From an uncultured Acidobacteriaceae bacterium (GTDB lineage Bacteria > Acidobacteriota > Terriglobia > Terriglobales > Acidobacteriaceae): 64,000 bases of DNA. The position numbers and the translations under genes are program-made. Below the pieces are notes generated by a model, which did not search any database, had not been told where the DNA came from, and saw only the letters and a program-made list of their open reading frames with translations. The stretch spans positions 118,387 to 182,386 of the forward strand of contig CAIWFH010000042.1 of assembly GCA_903911925.1 (NCBI GenBank), given 5' to 3'. This document shows, one piece after another, positions 9,087 to 18,300 of the stretch (positions within the stretch are counted from its first letter, which is position 1; every line of letters begins with the position of its first letter).

Positions 9087-9128
9087 CTATGCCGCCGAGG
9101 TCTCATATCCTGCAAACAAAGTATTTCC
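9087..9128 (+). promoter_or_regulatory. shared island promoter module, copy 3
   Basis: CTATGCCGCCGAGGTC followed, after 14-15 bases, by AAAGTATTTCC. The 16-base upstream half is identical to that at 35492-35507. A CTAGCTT hexamer lies about 20 bases downstream. The module precedes the Fe-S flavoprotein gene. Confidence 0.6.
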
Positions 9129-9288
9129 CTTGTGAGTCTTTCATCCCCTAGCTTAAAGGCTGGAGAGATGTTCTGACTATGCTTCCTCACCAATCCCGCC
9201 CCGAATCCGACAGCCGTGCAAGCCAAGGGCGGCGTGTCGCTTATGCGTGCGGCAATTATTCTGCCGCCGTGGCACAGAAGGTGCCGCG

Positions 9289-11391
9289 TTGATCAAGCTC
9301 AATATCGATGGCCGGGAGATTGAAGCGACGCTAGGCGCCAGCGTCTTGACTGCTGCGCTGGATGCCGGCATTTATATACCTCACCTTTGCGATCACCCCG
9401 ATCTGCGGCCCGCCGGCATTTGCGGATTGTGTGTTGTTGAGATCGACGGAGTTGAAGGGAATCCTTCCTCGTGCGAATCGCTCGCCGCCGAAGGAATGAC
9501 CGTCCGCACCACGACGAAGCCGCTCCTCGAGTTGCGCCGCGCGGCGATGGAGACGATGCTTGCCGACCATCCCGAAGAATGTACAACCTGCACCAAGTAC
9601 CTGAACTGCGAACTGCAATCGCTCAAGCAGTATCTCGGCGTCAGCGAACACCTGAGCATTGAGCGGCGCAACAGGCATATTCCAGTCGATTTATCCCATC
9701 CCCTTTTCGTCTTCGATTTTGCCCGCTGCGTCAAGTGCATGCGCTGCGTTCGAGCCTGCAATGAGCTGCGCGGCGCCCAGGTTCTTAAGGTGGTGGAGGA
9801 CGGCGAAGAAAAGCGTGTGGGCATCGAGACCGGAGAATCCTGGATCGAGGCCGGCTGCCGCTTTTGCGGAGCGTGCGTCGAAGTGTGTCCTACGGGCGCA
9901 ATCATGGACAAGCCGGAACTTGTCCAGGGCAAGAGGCGCAAGGAGGCACTGGTTCCCTGCCGCGCCAACTGTCCCGCCGAAATCGACACGGCGCGTTATG
10001 TCCGCTTCATCGGCGACGGGAAATACGCTGAGTCAGCTGCCGTCATCCGCGAAAAGGTGCCGCTTCCACTGGTCCTGGGCTATGTCTGCGTTCATCCATG
10101 CGAAGGGAGCTGCCGCCGCGCGCTGGTCAACAGCCCCATCTCGCTGCGAAACCTGAAGCGCTTTGCCGTCGAGCACGACACCCGGCACATCTGGAAAGAA
10201 AAAGCACGCCACGAGGCGCCTACAGGCAAGCGTGTAGCAGTGGTCGGTTCAGGGCCGGCTGGCCTCACCGCTGCCTATTACCTCGCGAAACTGGGGCACG
10301 AAGTGGTTGTATTCGAAGCGCTGCCGGAGCCCGGCGGAATGTTGCGCTATGGGATTCCCGAATACCGGCTGCCTCGCGCGGTGATTGACGCCGAGATCGA
10401 TGAAATTCGCAATGCCGGCGTCGATATTCGCACCTCTCGGAAAATTGAATCGCTGAGCGTTCTGATAGACGACGAGGAATTCGATGCCGTCGTGGTGACA
10501 ACGGGTGCGCATAAGGGAAGCAAACTGCCCATACCCGGAAATAACCTGCGCGGAGTATTGGATGCGGTTGGTTTTCTTCGCGACGTTAGTCTCGGCACGC
10601 CCGGCATGATCGGCAATCGAGTCGTGGTTGCAGGCGGAGGCAATGTTGCGTTTGATTGCGCCCGCGTGGCTCGCCGTCTCGGCGCCGAAGAGGTCCGCAT
10701 CGCCTGCCTCGAACCGCGGGACAAGATGCTCGCTTCACCGGAAGAGATCGAAGAAGGCATCGAAGAGGGAATCATTCTTCACACTTCGCACGGATTCAAG
10801 CAGGTTATGGGCGACGACGGGCAGGCGGTTGGCTTGGAATGTCTCGACGTAGCCTCCTTCTCCGTTGACGACGGCAAACTGAAGGTCGAATATGTCCCCG
10901 GTTCCGAACACGTAATTCCGGCTGACACTGTGATCTTCGCTGTCGGCCAGCGGCCGGAGATTCCCGAGGACTTCGACGTCGAACTCACGGCGCGCGGACT
11001 TGTTGAAGTGGACGAATACTCGCTGGAAACCAGCATTGAGGGCGTCTTTGCAGCCGGCGATGTCGTGTCGGGTACCGCCTCGGTAATCCAGGCCATCGCC
11101 TCCGCGCGTAAAACCGCCTCCGCGGTGGACAAATTCCTGGGCGGCAAAGGAAACATCGAAGAGAAACTGGCGCCGGAATCCGAGTGGAACCCGTGGATTG
11201 GAAAAGCCGGAGATTTTGCCTCTGAGCAGCGCCATGAACCGTGCCTCCACAATCCGGAAGAACGGGTAACTAACTTCTGCCTTCTCGACAATGGCTTGGA
11301 TGAGGAGAACGCGCTCGCTGAGGCGGGACGATGCCTGAACTGCAACCTCCGGTTGAAAATCACGCCGGTAAAGTTCTGGGGCAGTTACTAG
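9289..11391 (+). CDS. NuoG-like ferredoxin / GltD-like FAD-NAD(P) oxidoreductase fusion
   Basis: About 700 residues in four modules: a 2Fe-2S ferredoxin (Cys in HLCDHPDLRPAGICGLCVVE), a NuoG-type His-Cys cluster (HPEECTTCTKYLNCELQSL), a 2x[4Fe-4S] ferredoxin (CVKCMRCVRACNE, CRFCGACVEVCPTGA), then a GltD/NfnB-type unit with CRANCPAEIDTARYV, FAD loop VAVVGSGPAGLTAAYYLAKLG and NAD(P) loop VVVAGGGNVAFDCARVARRLG. The protein ends with an extra CLNCNL. Such proteins move electrons between NAD(P)H and ferredoxin or partner enzymes. I chose TTG at 9289 (LIKLNIDG) because AGAAGG lies 8 bases upstream and the family begins there; an in-frame ATG at 9247 lacks a ribosome-binding site. It could be the electron outlet for the IorAB-like enzyme. 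Confidence 0.85.
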   Translation: MIKLNIDGREIEATLGASVLTAALDAGIYIPHLCDHPDLRPAGICGLCVVEIDGVEGNPSSCESLAAEGMTVRTTTKPLLELRRAAMETMLADHPEECTTCTKYLNCELQSLKQYLGVSEHLSIERRNRHIPVDLSHPLFVFDFARCVKCMRCVRACNELRGAQVLKVVEDGEEKRVGIETGESWIEAGCRFCGACVEVCPTGAIMDKPELVQGKRRKEALVPCRANCPAEIDTARYVRFIGDGKYAESAAVIREKVPLPLVLGYVCVHPCEGSCRRALVNSPISLRNLKRFAVEHDTRHIWKEKARHEAPTGKRVAVVGSGPAGLTAAYYLAKLGHEVVVFEALPEPGGMLRYGIPEYRLPRAVIDAEIDEIRNAGVDIRTSRKIESLSVLIDDEEFDAVVVTTGAHKGSKLPIPGNNLRGVLDAVGFLRDVSLGTPGMIGNRVVVAGGGNVAFDCARVARRLGAEEVRIACLEPRDKMLASPEEIEEGIEEGIILHTSHGFKQVMGDDGQAVGLECLDVASFSVDDGKLKVEYVPGSEHVIPADTVIFAVGQRPEIPEDFDVELTARGLVEVDEYSLETSIEGVFAAGDVVSGTASVIQAIASARKTASAVDKFLGGKGNIEEKLAPESEWNPWIGKAGDFASEQRHEPCLHNPEERVTNFCLLDNGLDEENALAEAGRCLNCNLRLKITPVKFWGSY

Positions 11392-11476
11392 ATCCTCCCA
11401 TCCGTGGCACAATGATCCATCCAGGCGGCTCCGCCTCTCATTGCGCGGAATGGAATGCAGAATTGAGGGAACGAAG

Positions 11477-11863
11477 ATGGCGCTTGGCATTGGCGTAGAC
11501 ATAATTGCCATCGGCAGGATGCGCGCGATTCTCGATGGCCCCGGCAAACAGGCCTTCCTTCACAAGACCTTCACTGCCGGCGAGGCGCAGCGGGCAGAAG
11601 CCCATCCCGATTCCGCCGCCTATCTGGCTAAGTCCTTCGCAGCCAAGGAAGCCATTTTCAAGTGCTTTGCCATCGGCTGGGACACCGGCGTCCAGTTCAA
11701 CGAGATTGACATCCAGGATGGAGAGTTCGGCGAACCACTCGCCGTCCTCTCAGGCCGATTCGCGGCGATTGCCGCCGAAAGCAAGGTAGGCCAGGTGCTC
11801 GTCAGCGTCTCCTACGATGGCGAATACGCGATTGCCATAGCCCAGTTGAACGCTGGTTCCTGA
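11477..11863 (+). CDS. acpS: holo-[acyl-carrier-protein] synthase
   Basis: A 128-residue AcpS: transfers 4'-phosphopantetheine from CoA to the serine of an acyl carrier protein. GIGVDIIAIGRM carries the metal-binding Asp and AAYLAKSFAAKEAIFKCF the Lys-Glu catalytic segment. The start MALGIG has GAGGGA upstream. Its location next to a pathway-linked ACP gene (14639) suggests it may be a dedicated enzyme for that ACP. It could instead be the cell's only AcpS, which this window cannot settle. Confidence 0.88.
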   Translation: MALGIGVDIIAIGRMRAILDGPGKQAFLHKTFTAGEAQRAEAHPDSAAYLAKSFAAKEAIFKCFAIGWDTGVQFNEIDIQDGEFGEPLAVLSGRFAAIAAESKVGQVLVSVSYDGEYAIAIAQLNAGS

Positions 11864-11909
11864 CCGATCCCGGCCACAGCGCACCCCGCGGAATCATGCC
11901 ATTTCTGCA

Positions 11910-11951
11910 ATGCCATAAAGGCAGCGCCTCCATTCAAACAAAGTATTTTCC
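11910..11951 (+). promoter_or_regulatory. shared island promoter module, copy 4 (pta2-buk2)
   Basis: ATGCCATAAAGGCAG, exactly 15 bases, then AAAGTATTTTCC, ending about 108 bp before the second phosphotransacylase gene. TAATTT about 20 bases downstream is a possible -10. Confidence 0.55.
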
Positions 11952-12059
11952 TTCTTCTCATCAAGCGCCTAATTTACGGTGTAGGCTCCAGAAGCGGTAA
12001 ACAGAGTGTTCCTGAAATCAGGGCAATCCTGCGCCGCCGGGATGTCTGGGAAGACAAGA

Positions 12060-13064
12060 ATGATAGTGGACGTCAGAGAGTATCTGCAATCGAAGGCCAA
12101 GACCCATCCGAAAGTCGTGGTCTTTCCTGAGGCTGGCGAGGATCGCATCTTGCGCGCCGCGCGCCAGGCCCTGGATCTTGGCCTCGCACACCCCATCCTG
12201 ATCGGCAAGCCAGAGGCCGTTTCTTCGTTAGCCGCAAGCATTGGGGTTTTGCTGGACGGAATCGCCATCGTCGACCACACGGACGAAACGTTAGTGGACG
12301 GCCTTGTCGCGCGCTACCTGGAGACGAATTCGACGCTCCCAGGAAAAGCGCTGAAGCGCATGTTGCGGGCGCCTCTGAATTTCGCGCTGATGATGGAGGC
12401 CATGGGCGAGGCTGACTGCATCGTCGCGGGCCTGACCTACACGACCGGCGAGGTTATCCTCGCTGCGCAAACCATTCTCGGCATGCGCCCCGGAATTGAA
12501 ACCGTCTCGAGCATGGGCATCTGGTCGATCCCCGGCTTCGAAGGGCCGGACGGCAATCTATTGATTCACGCTGACTGCGCCGTATGTCCCGATCCCAATC
12601 CTGAAGAATTGGCCGACATTGCAATTGCGACTGCCGATACCACCCGCTGCCTGCTCGATCTGGAACCGCGGGTCGCGTTGCTGTCCTTCTCGACAAAAGG
12701 CAGCGCGCAGCACGAAAAGGTTGATAAGGTGCTTGAGGCTCTTGAGATTGCGCGCCGCCGCCGGCCCGACCTTCTCATCGACGGAGAGCTTCAACTCGAC
12801 TCGGCAATCATTCCCGCCGTGGCCGAGCGAAAAATCAAAGACGTCGGCTCCGTAGCAGGCAAGGCTAACATCCTTATCTTTCCCGATCTCAACTCCGGCA
12901 ATATCGGCGTCAAACTTGTCCAGATATTTGGCAAAGCAAAGGCATATGGGCCGCTGCTGCAAGGGTTCGCCAAGCCGATTACCGATCTCTCGCGGGGACA
13001 CTCGGTTGAGGAGATTGTTGGAGCCATCACCAATGTTGTCGTGCTCGCGCAGAGCACGCTGTAA
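12060..13064 (+). CDS. pta: phosphate acetyltransferase-family enzyme
   Basis: A 334-residue phosphotransacylase of the short Pta class. Family segments include VVVFPEAGEDRILRAARQALD, AGLTYTTGEVILAAQTILG, LSFSTKGSAQHEKVDKV and ILIFPDLNSGNIGVKLVQIFGKAKAYGPLLQGFAKPITDLSRG, the last being the CoA/phosphate site. It is closer to Pta than the gene at 2183. The start MIVDVREY is preceded by GGGAAGAC; MSGKTRM 18 bases upstream is possible. It heads an operon with the acyl kinase, an SCP2-like protein, an ACP and a CocE-type hydrolase. Confidence 0.88.
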   Translation: MIVDVREYLQSKAKTHPKVVVFPEAGEDRILRAARQALDLGLAHPILIGKPEAVSSLAASIGVLLDGIAIVDHTDETLVDGLVARYLETNSTLPGKALKRMLRAPLNFALMMEAMGEADCIVAGLTYTTGEVILAAQTILGMRPGIETVSSMGIWSIPGFEGPDGNLLIHADCAVCPDPNPEELADIAIATADTTRCLLDLEPRVALLSFSTKGSAQHEKVDKVLEALEIARRRRPDLLIDGELQLDSAIIPAVAERKIKDVGSVAGKANILIFPDLNSGNIGVKLVQIFGKAKAYGPLLQGFAKPITDLSRGHSVEEIVGAITNVVVLAQSTL

Positions 13065-13089
13065 ATATTGAAGAAGTCACGGAAGGCGC

Positions 13090-14217
13090 ATGGAAAAGAA
13101 ATACAAACTCTTCGCAATGACCCTCGGCTCCACCTCGACCAAAGTAGCCGTCTTCGAAAATGAGACGCTGCTTTTTTCGACGAATGTCACTCACGAAGCG
13201 AAGAAGTTGAACGAGTTTAGAGAGATCATCGATCAACTTCCCTATCGCAAAGAGACCATTCTCGCGGAGTTGGCCAAGCGTGACATTTCGCTTGATGGGA
13301 TGGATGCATTTATAAGCGCGGGCGGAGGTCTTGTCTCGCTCGAAGGGGGCACCTACCTCGCCAACGACTTGCTCCTGCATCACTCCAGAATCGGCTTCAC
13401 AATCAAGCATCCCAATTCAATCGGCAACGTGCTGGCCGATGAGTTCGCTCGCGAATTCGGCGGCGTTGCGTTTATCGTGAATCCTCCCGATGTTGACGAG
13501 CTCGACGAAGTAGCAAGGGTGTGCGGCTGGGCAAATGTTTCCCGTGAGAGCCGCGGCCACCCGCTCAACCAAAAAGAGGTTGGGCAGCGCTATGCCAAGG
13601 AAATTGGCAAGCGCTATGAGGATTTGAATCTTGTCATTTGCCATGCCGGAGGAGGTCTGTCAATTGGGGCGCATCGCAAGGGCCGAATGATCGACTCCAC
13701 CGATGCCGTCCAGGGCGACGGCCCCATGGCGCCGACGCGCTGCGGCGCAATCCCGGTGTCCGCAGTGGTCAAGATGTGTTTTTCCGGCGACTACACCGAG
13801 CGCGAGATGCAGGAGCGCATCGTGAAGAACGGCGGGCTCGTAGAGCACCTCGGCACATCGGATGCGCGCGAGGTTGCGCAGATGATCGAGAGCGGCGATG
13901 GCTATGCCAAGCTCATCTACGATGCGCTAATCTATCAAATCGGCAAGTACATCGGCGCCTATGCGGCGGTGCTCCACGGCCAGGTCGACGGCATTCTTTT
14001 AACCGGCGGTGTCGCCCACGACGCCTACCTCACCGGGAAGGTTACCGAGATGGTAAAGTCCATCGCCCCGGTAAGGGTCTATGCGGGCGAACTGGAGATG
14101 GAAGCGATGGCCTGCGGCGCCCTGCGCGTGCTCACCGGCCAGGAAAAGGCCCGTATCTATACAGGGATACCGGTCTGGCAAGGATTCAACAGAACCGCCA
14201 TTCTTCTGGCGAAATGA
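13090..14217 (+). CDS. buk: butyrate kinase-type acyl kinase, second copy
   Basis: A 375-residue ASKHA kinase paralogous to 3108-4202. The N-terminal loop FAMTLGSTSTKVAVFEN, ISAGGGLVSLEGGTYLAND, VICHAGGGLSIGAHRKGRMID and the C-terminal ILLTGGVAHDAYLTGKV are visible. The residues around the acyl pocket differ from the first copy, so the two kinases may prefer different acids. It lies 25 bp after the pta gene, so ATP formation from an acyl-CoA is encoded twice in this island. Confidence 0.88.
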   Translation: MEKKYKLFAMTLGSTSTKVAVFENETLLFSTNVTHEAKKLNEFREIIDQLPYRKETILAELAKRDISLDGMDAFISAGGGLVSLEGGTYLANDLLLHHSRIGFTIKHPNSIGNVLADEFAREFGGVAFIVNPPDVDELDEVARVCGWANVSRESRGHPLNQKEVGQRYAKEIGKRYEDLNLVICHAGGGLSIGAHRKGRMIDSTDAVQGDGPMAPTRCGAIPVSAVVKMCFSGDYTEREMQERIVKNGGLVEHLGTSDAREVAQMIESGDGYAKLIYDALIYQIGKYIGAYAAVLHGQVDGILLTGGVAHDAYLTGKVTEMVKSIAPVRVYAGELEMEAMACGALRVLTGQEKARIYTGIPVWQGFNRTAILLAK

Positions 14218-14249
14218 TTCATCCATGTTGTGATTCAAGGAGAATTTCA

Positions 14250-14594
14250 GTGAGTGAGACAACAGCAACCCCGAAAGAATTTCTGGCAGAGTTGGTAGCG
14301 CAAATCGAAGCAAAGTCGGAGAACTTTGAAGGCGTTAGTTGGGTGTTCGGATACGACTTTTCCGCGAGCGATGATGGCATCTGGCACATCATAATCGAAG
14401 ACGGCATTCCGAGCGGCCCATTCGAGGGCGAGTATCCCGAGGCGATTCTGACAACAATTGCCCCTTTTCCGCTTTTCGTTGAGCAATCGAAGGAGCGGTT
14501 CAACCCAATGACTGCGATGTGGAACACAGGCAAGATGCGATTCCACGGCGACGCCATGGTCGCTACCAAATTCAACAAGCTGCTGAATTCCTGA
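14250..14594 (+). CDS. SCP2-like small protein (GTG start)
   Basis: A 114-residue acidic protein with no cysteines and no signal peptide. The pattern GIWHIIIEDG, a central hydrophobic stretch (AILTTIAPFPLFVEQ) and a late RFHGDAMVATKFNKLL resemble SCP2/sterol-carrier-type domains that bind hydrophobic ligands. The start is GTG with a strong AAGGAG 7 bases upstream; no ATG exists in frame here. It sits between the acyl kinase and ACP genes. A domain of the same general type is fused to the molybdoenzyme at 29870, which suggests a ligand-handling role in the pathway (inference). Confidence 0.6.
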   Translation: MSETTATPKEFLAELVAQIEAKSENFEGVSWVFGYDFSASDDGIWHIIIEDGIPSGPFEGEYPEAILTTIAPFPLFVEQSKERFNPMTAMWNTGKMRFHGDAMVATKFNKLLNS

Positions 14595-14638
14595 TTGCGG
14601 CAGGCAGTCAGACAATTTCCAGAAGGAGTGAACCACCA

Positions 14639-14887
14639 ATGAGCGAAAGCAACGAAATTCTTGCCAGGATTATTGAGCGGGCGGCTGCGCTATTCAAGGT
14701 TGATCCAAGTGTCTACAGTGCCGATACACGATTCCTGGAAGATCTTAAGGCCAAGTCGGTTAACTACGTCCAGATCATTTCAGTCCTCGAAGAGGAATTT
14801 GACATTCAAATTCCTTTCATGGAGTTCCGGCGGAAGAAGACCTTCGGCGAAGCAGCGGAGTATGTCGCCGGTATCTGCAACCAGTAA
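14639..14887 (+). CDS. acyl carrier protein-like
   Basis: An 82-residue four-helix carrier protein. FLEDLKAKSVNYVQIISVLEEEFDIQIP aligns with the ACP core, placing the phosphopantetheine serine at Ser40. The residue before that serine is Lys where canonical ACPs have Asp (DSL), so it is an atypical, probably specialised carrier. AAGGAG precedes the ATG. Together with acpS (11477) it implies a carrier-bound intermediate or a cofactor role in this operon. It is unlikely to be the fatty-acid-synthesis ACP given its neighbours. Confidence 0.82.
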   Translation: MSESNEILARIIERAAALFKVDPSVYSADTRFLEDLKAKSVNYVQIISVLEEEFDIQIPFMEFRRKKTFGEAAEYVAGICNQ

Positions 14888-14998
14888 CTCTGGCGGCATC
14901 CCGCTCTCAAGGCTTCAAGGCGCGGATCACTGGCATATTGATTCAATGATCGATTCGCCTTTCAGGAGAATCGATGAACTTCTGAAAGGATAGGAAAG

Positions 14999-16753
14999 AT
15001 GATTACAGCAGAGCCCGAAACAACTGCAAAACTCCCCGAGTCAAAGCTCGTGGTTGAGAAATTCGGAAACGAAGAAATCGAGGTCATCTACAAGAAGGCC
15101 AGAACCCCCGTCTCCCCTTCCGAGGGTGAGTCAGCGGATATTTCGGCGTTCGGATTTTCTCCCGACCTGAACCAGCGCACCTATATTGCCGAACCGGGCA
15201 TTCTGTGCGAACAGGATGTTCCGGTTACTCTGCGCGACGGCACCATTATCTATACCGATATCTTCCGCCCCGAAGGCGCAATGAATGTTCCGGCAATCGT
15301 CAATTGGAGCTACTTCGGAAAGCGGCAGCAGGAGAACCACGAGTGGCAGGCCATGGGCGTGCCGCCAGGAACGGTCTCCCGGCTGGCGAAGTTCGAAAGC
15401 GCCGACCCGGCCTACTGGTGCCACATGGGGTACGCCATCGTCAACCCTGACCCCCGCGGAGTTTGCCGCTCTCAGGGCGACATCAACATGTTCGGCTCGC
15501 AGGACGGCCGCGATGGTTATGACTTTATTGAGTGGCTGGCCACGCAGCATTGGACCAACGGCAAGATCGGCATGTTCGGCAACTCCGGCGTTGCCATGGT
15601 GGAATATCGCATTGCTGCCGAGCAGCCGCCACACCTTACTTGCATCGCTCCCTGGGAAGGCACTGGCGACCTGTTCCGCGAGTCCCTCTACGAAGGTGGC
15701 ATTCCCGCGCTTGGCTTCAACTCCTTCATCTCCAGTTCGCTGGTCGGTACCGGCTATATCGATGACAACGCCGCCATGGCTGTTCGCTATCCTTTCATCA
15801 ACGGGTATTGGACAGACAAGATTCCCAAGTGGGAAAAGATCAAGATTCCCACATACTTCACCGCTTCCTGGAGCCACATGCACGAGCGCGGCTCGTGGGA
15901 AGGCTTCCGCAAGATCCGCTCTCCAAAAAAATGGATGCGCGTTCATCGCGACTTCGAGTGGCCTGACACGTACAATCCAGCAAACCTCGCCGATTTGAAA
16001 CTCTTCTTCGACCGCTATTTGAAAGAGATCCGGAACGGCTGGGAACTGACTCCGAAGGTTCGCATGGAAGTGATGGATGCCTTTGACTGCGATTACCAGA
16101 CGAACCGCAGAGAAGGCGAGTTCCCCCTGGCGCGCACGCAGTATAAGCGTCTTTACGTGGATGCCGTCAAGAGCGCGCTCTCCTTTGAGCCCGTCGCCGC
16201 AGAGTCGAGCATCTCGTACGAGGCAGAGCAAGGCTTCACAGCCTTCCGCATCAAGTTCGATGAGCCGACCGAGATTTCAGGCTACATGTGGCTGCGCCTC
16301 TGGGTTGAAGCCAATGGCAATGACGACATGGACCTGTTCATTGCCATTCGCAAGCTCGACGAAAATGGAAAGTGGCTGCCGACTTCGGTACTGGGCGAGC
16401 CGCACCCCGGCGCCTGGGGCAAGATGCGGGCCTCGCGCCGCGCCCTGGACCCCAAGCTGACCACCAAGTATCAGCCGGTCCAGGCCCACCTCAAAGACGA
16501 GAAGCTCAGCCCCGGCGAGATTGTTCCCGTGGATATCGAAATCTGGCCCCATAGCCGTATCTGGCACAAGGGACAACAACTCGAGATTCAGGTCTCAGGG
16601 CACTACATTCGCGAAGGTTGGTTCGAGCCCTTCTCCTGGGAGACCAACAACAAGGGCGAGCACATCATTCATTCCGGCGGAAAGTACGACTCGTATCTCC
16701 AGATACCGGTCATCCCTCCGCGCTACCAGGCTGGCGACTACACCTACCGGTAA
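14999..16753 (+). CDS. CocE/NonD-family alpha/beta hydrolase
   Basis: A 584-residue hydrolase of the X-Pro dipeptidyl-peptidase/CocE family. DVPVTLRDGTIIYTDIFRPEGA opens the catalytic domain, GYAIVNPDPRGVCRSQGDI is the conserved pre-nucleophile region, and GMFGNSGVAMVEY carries the likely nucleophile Ser (GNSG). The C-terminal jelly-roll domain follows from about residue 395 (YEAEQGFTAFRIKFDEPTEISGYMWLRL), ending with HIIHSGGKYDSYLQIPVIP. Known members hydrolyse esters or amides. No signal peptide is apparent, so it is probably cytoplasmic. In this operon it may release an aromatic ester or process a pathway lactone; that is a guess. Confidence 0.82.
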   Translation: MITAEPETTAKLPESKLVVEKFGNEEIEVIYKKARTPVSPSEGESADISAFGFSPDLNQRTYIAEPGILCEQDVPVTLRDGTIIYTDIFRPEGAMNVPAIVNWSYFGKRQQENHEWQAMGVPPGTVSRLAKFESADPAYWCHMGYAIVNPDPRGVCRSQGDINMFGSQDGRDGYDFIEWLATQHWTNGKIGMFGNSGVAMVEYRIAAEQPPHLTCIAPWEGTGDLFRESLYEGGIPALGFNSFISSSLVGTGYIDDNAAMAVRYPFINGYWTDKIPKWEKIKIPTYFTASWSHMHERGSWEGFRKIRSPKKWMRVHRDFEWPDTYNPANLADLKLFFDRYLKEIRNGWELTPKVRMEVMDAFDCDYQTNRREGEFPLARTQYKRLYVDAVKSALSFEPVAAESSISYEAEQGFTAFRIKFDEPTEISGYMWLRLWVEANGNDDMDLFIAIRKLDENGKWLPTSVLGEPHPGAWGKMRASRRALDPKLTTKYQPVQAHLKDEKLSPGEIVPVDIEIWPHSRIWHKGQQLEIQVSGHYIREGWFEPFSWETNNKGEHIIHSGGKYDSYLQIPVIPPRYQAGDYTYR

Positions 16754-17207
16754 AGCCGCTCCAGGCTTCAATCCTGCCCTGGCTCGGTGAACGGCAACAT
16801 CTCCTTCCCCCCACGGACACTTCCATGTCCGTGGGGTTCGGGACGGCTGAATGCTTTCCAAAGAAAACAGCCCTCATCTTCTATCGGAACTTCAATTTCG
16901 AATTTGACTCAGGCGTGGGTGCATGCACTACCCGGCCTATCTTGCGTGGCCCTCTAAAGTTAAAATTCTCAGTTCATTCCCAGCCGGCGACGCTCCGCTC
17001 GGCGATGCCATTCTTGCCCAAAATGAACAGCTGGACAGCTTTCTGCATTTTCGGGCGCTATTTCGATGCTCCGAGAGGCGGGTCGCCTTCGACGCAGTAT
17101 GATTAAAAGTGCTTTTCGCATAATCGGTTTTCGGCCTGTCATTTCGGCGTTCCGCGGGGAAAACGATCCGCACAGAGCCAAGACCGGCCTTCGAGTCAAG
17201 GTGCATG
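16754..17207. other. intergenic region before lysR, 454 bp
   Basis: Begins with a terminator-like hairpin at 16809-16836. Otherwise no gene is apparent. AAAAGTGCTTTT at 17105-17116 followed by CGC is an imperfect dyad that loosely resembles the AAAGTATTTCC box and could be an autoregulatory LysR site. Confidence 0.4.
16809..16836 (+). terminator. terminator-like hairpin after the pta2-cocE operon
   Basis: CCCCACGGACA and TGTCCGTGGGG form a perfect 11-bp stem around a 6-base loop, 55 bp after the CocE stop. No clear T-run follows, so it may need another factor. Confidence 0.5.
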
Positions 17208-18161
17208 ATGGACCTGCGTTATCTTCGTTTTTTCATTGCCGTCGCCGAAGAGATGAACTTCACCCGCGCGGCCGAGCGCCTGAACACGGTGCAACCCTCG
17301 GTGAGCCGGCAGATACACCGGCTGGAAGAAATTGTCGGAACGCCTCTTTTCCGCCGGGAACGGCACAAGTTGGATTTGACGGATGCCGGCCGCGTATTCC
17401 TGAAGGAATCGAAGGCGGTCTTGGACCACGTGAACCGGGCCATCGCCTTGGCGCGCCAAAGCGCGCGTCCCGATGCCGGACAGGTGGCAATCGGCTTTGT
17501 ATTAGGAACGGAAAGCCAGCTATTCCCCAGGCTTGTTCCGGCCTTGCGAGAGCGGTTCCCGGCGATTGAATTGTCGTACAAGGCGCTAACCGAGGTCGAG
17601 CAGATCGTGGCCCTTGAAAATGGATCAATCAATGCCGCATTCACGGCGGGACCGATCAACAACCCTGCATTAGTGTCCGAATTCGTCATGCATCAGAAAA
17701 TTGTGGTTGTGCTTCCAACAAACCATCCTCTTGCCCGCCTCAAGCGCATACCCGTTGCCAAATTGGCGGAGTTCCCACTCATTTGTCCCAATCCGGCCAT
17801 GGTTCCGAATTATGTATCTTTCGTTAAGGGGCTTGCGCAGGCGGCCAATGTGCAATTCAAGACGAGATTCGAACACGATAATGTACTTTCAGCGTTAAAT
17901 TCCGTGAGTATCGGAACGGGAGTGTGCCTGATCCCGGACCACCAGAAGAGCATGCTTCACAGCCACTTGACATCGCGCCTTCTCGATCTGGATCCGCAGC
18001 CATCCTTTGATTTGCTGGTTGCATATCGAAAGGACGACAAGCTGCCTGCCCTTGCTTGCTTTCTCTCGGTCGTTCGTGAGCACATGAACAAGCCGTTCCC
18101 GGCCCTTGAAGACTCCAAGAGCGGGTCGCACACTAAAAAGGATGGGGCGCAATCCCGCTGA
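17208..18161 (+). CDS. LysR-family transcriptional regulator, copy A
   Basis: A 317-residue LTTR. The winged-helix domain is MDLRYLRFFIAVAEEMNFTRAAERLNTVQPSVSRQIHRLEEIVGTPLFRRERH at residues 1-53 and the effector-binding domain follows from about residue 85. The DNA-binding half is almost identical to that of the regulator at 33238, while the effector domains diverge more. The start at 17208 matches the paralogue; an adjacent ATG at 17205 is too close to AAGG. It is a likely activator of island operons, probably through the module ending in AAAGTATTTCC (inference), with an aromatic compound as effector. Confidence 0.9.
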   Translation: MDLRYLRFFIAVAEEMNFTRAAERLNTVQPSVSRQIHRLEEIVGTPLFRRERHKLDLTDAGRVFLKESKAVLDHVNRAIALARQSARPDAGQVAIGFVLGTESQLFPRLVPALRERFPAIELSYKALTEVEQIVALENGSINAAFTAGPINNPALVSEFVMHQKIVVVLPTNHPLARLKRIPVAKLAEFPLICPNPAMVPNYVSFVKGLAQAANVQFKTRFEHDNVLSALNSVSIGTGVCLIPDHQKSMLHSHLTSRLLDLDPQPSFDLLVAYRKDDKLPALACFLSVVREHMNKPFPALEDSKSGSHTKKDGAQSR

Positions 18162-18300
18162 CCCCGGGAAGCGCCCCCTAGTCTCGACACCGCTTTAGGC
18201 CAGGCTGCTCCTCCGCGATGCTCCCGTGCAGTTCGAGCGAGCCGAACTGGCCCGGTGGGAGCGATTCCAAACACTTCGCTCCCTCTCTTTGTCACAGAAT

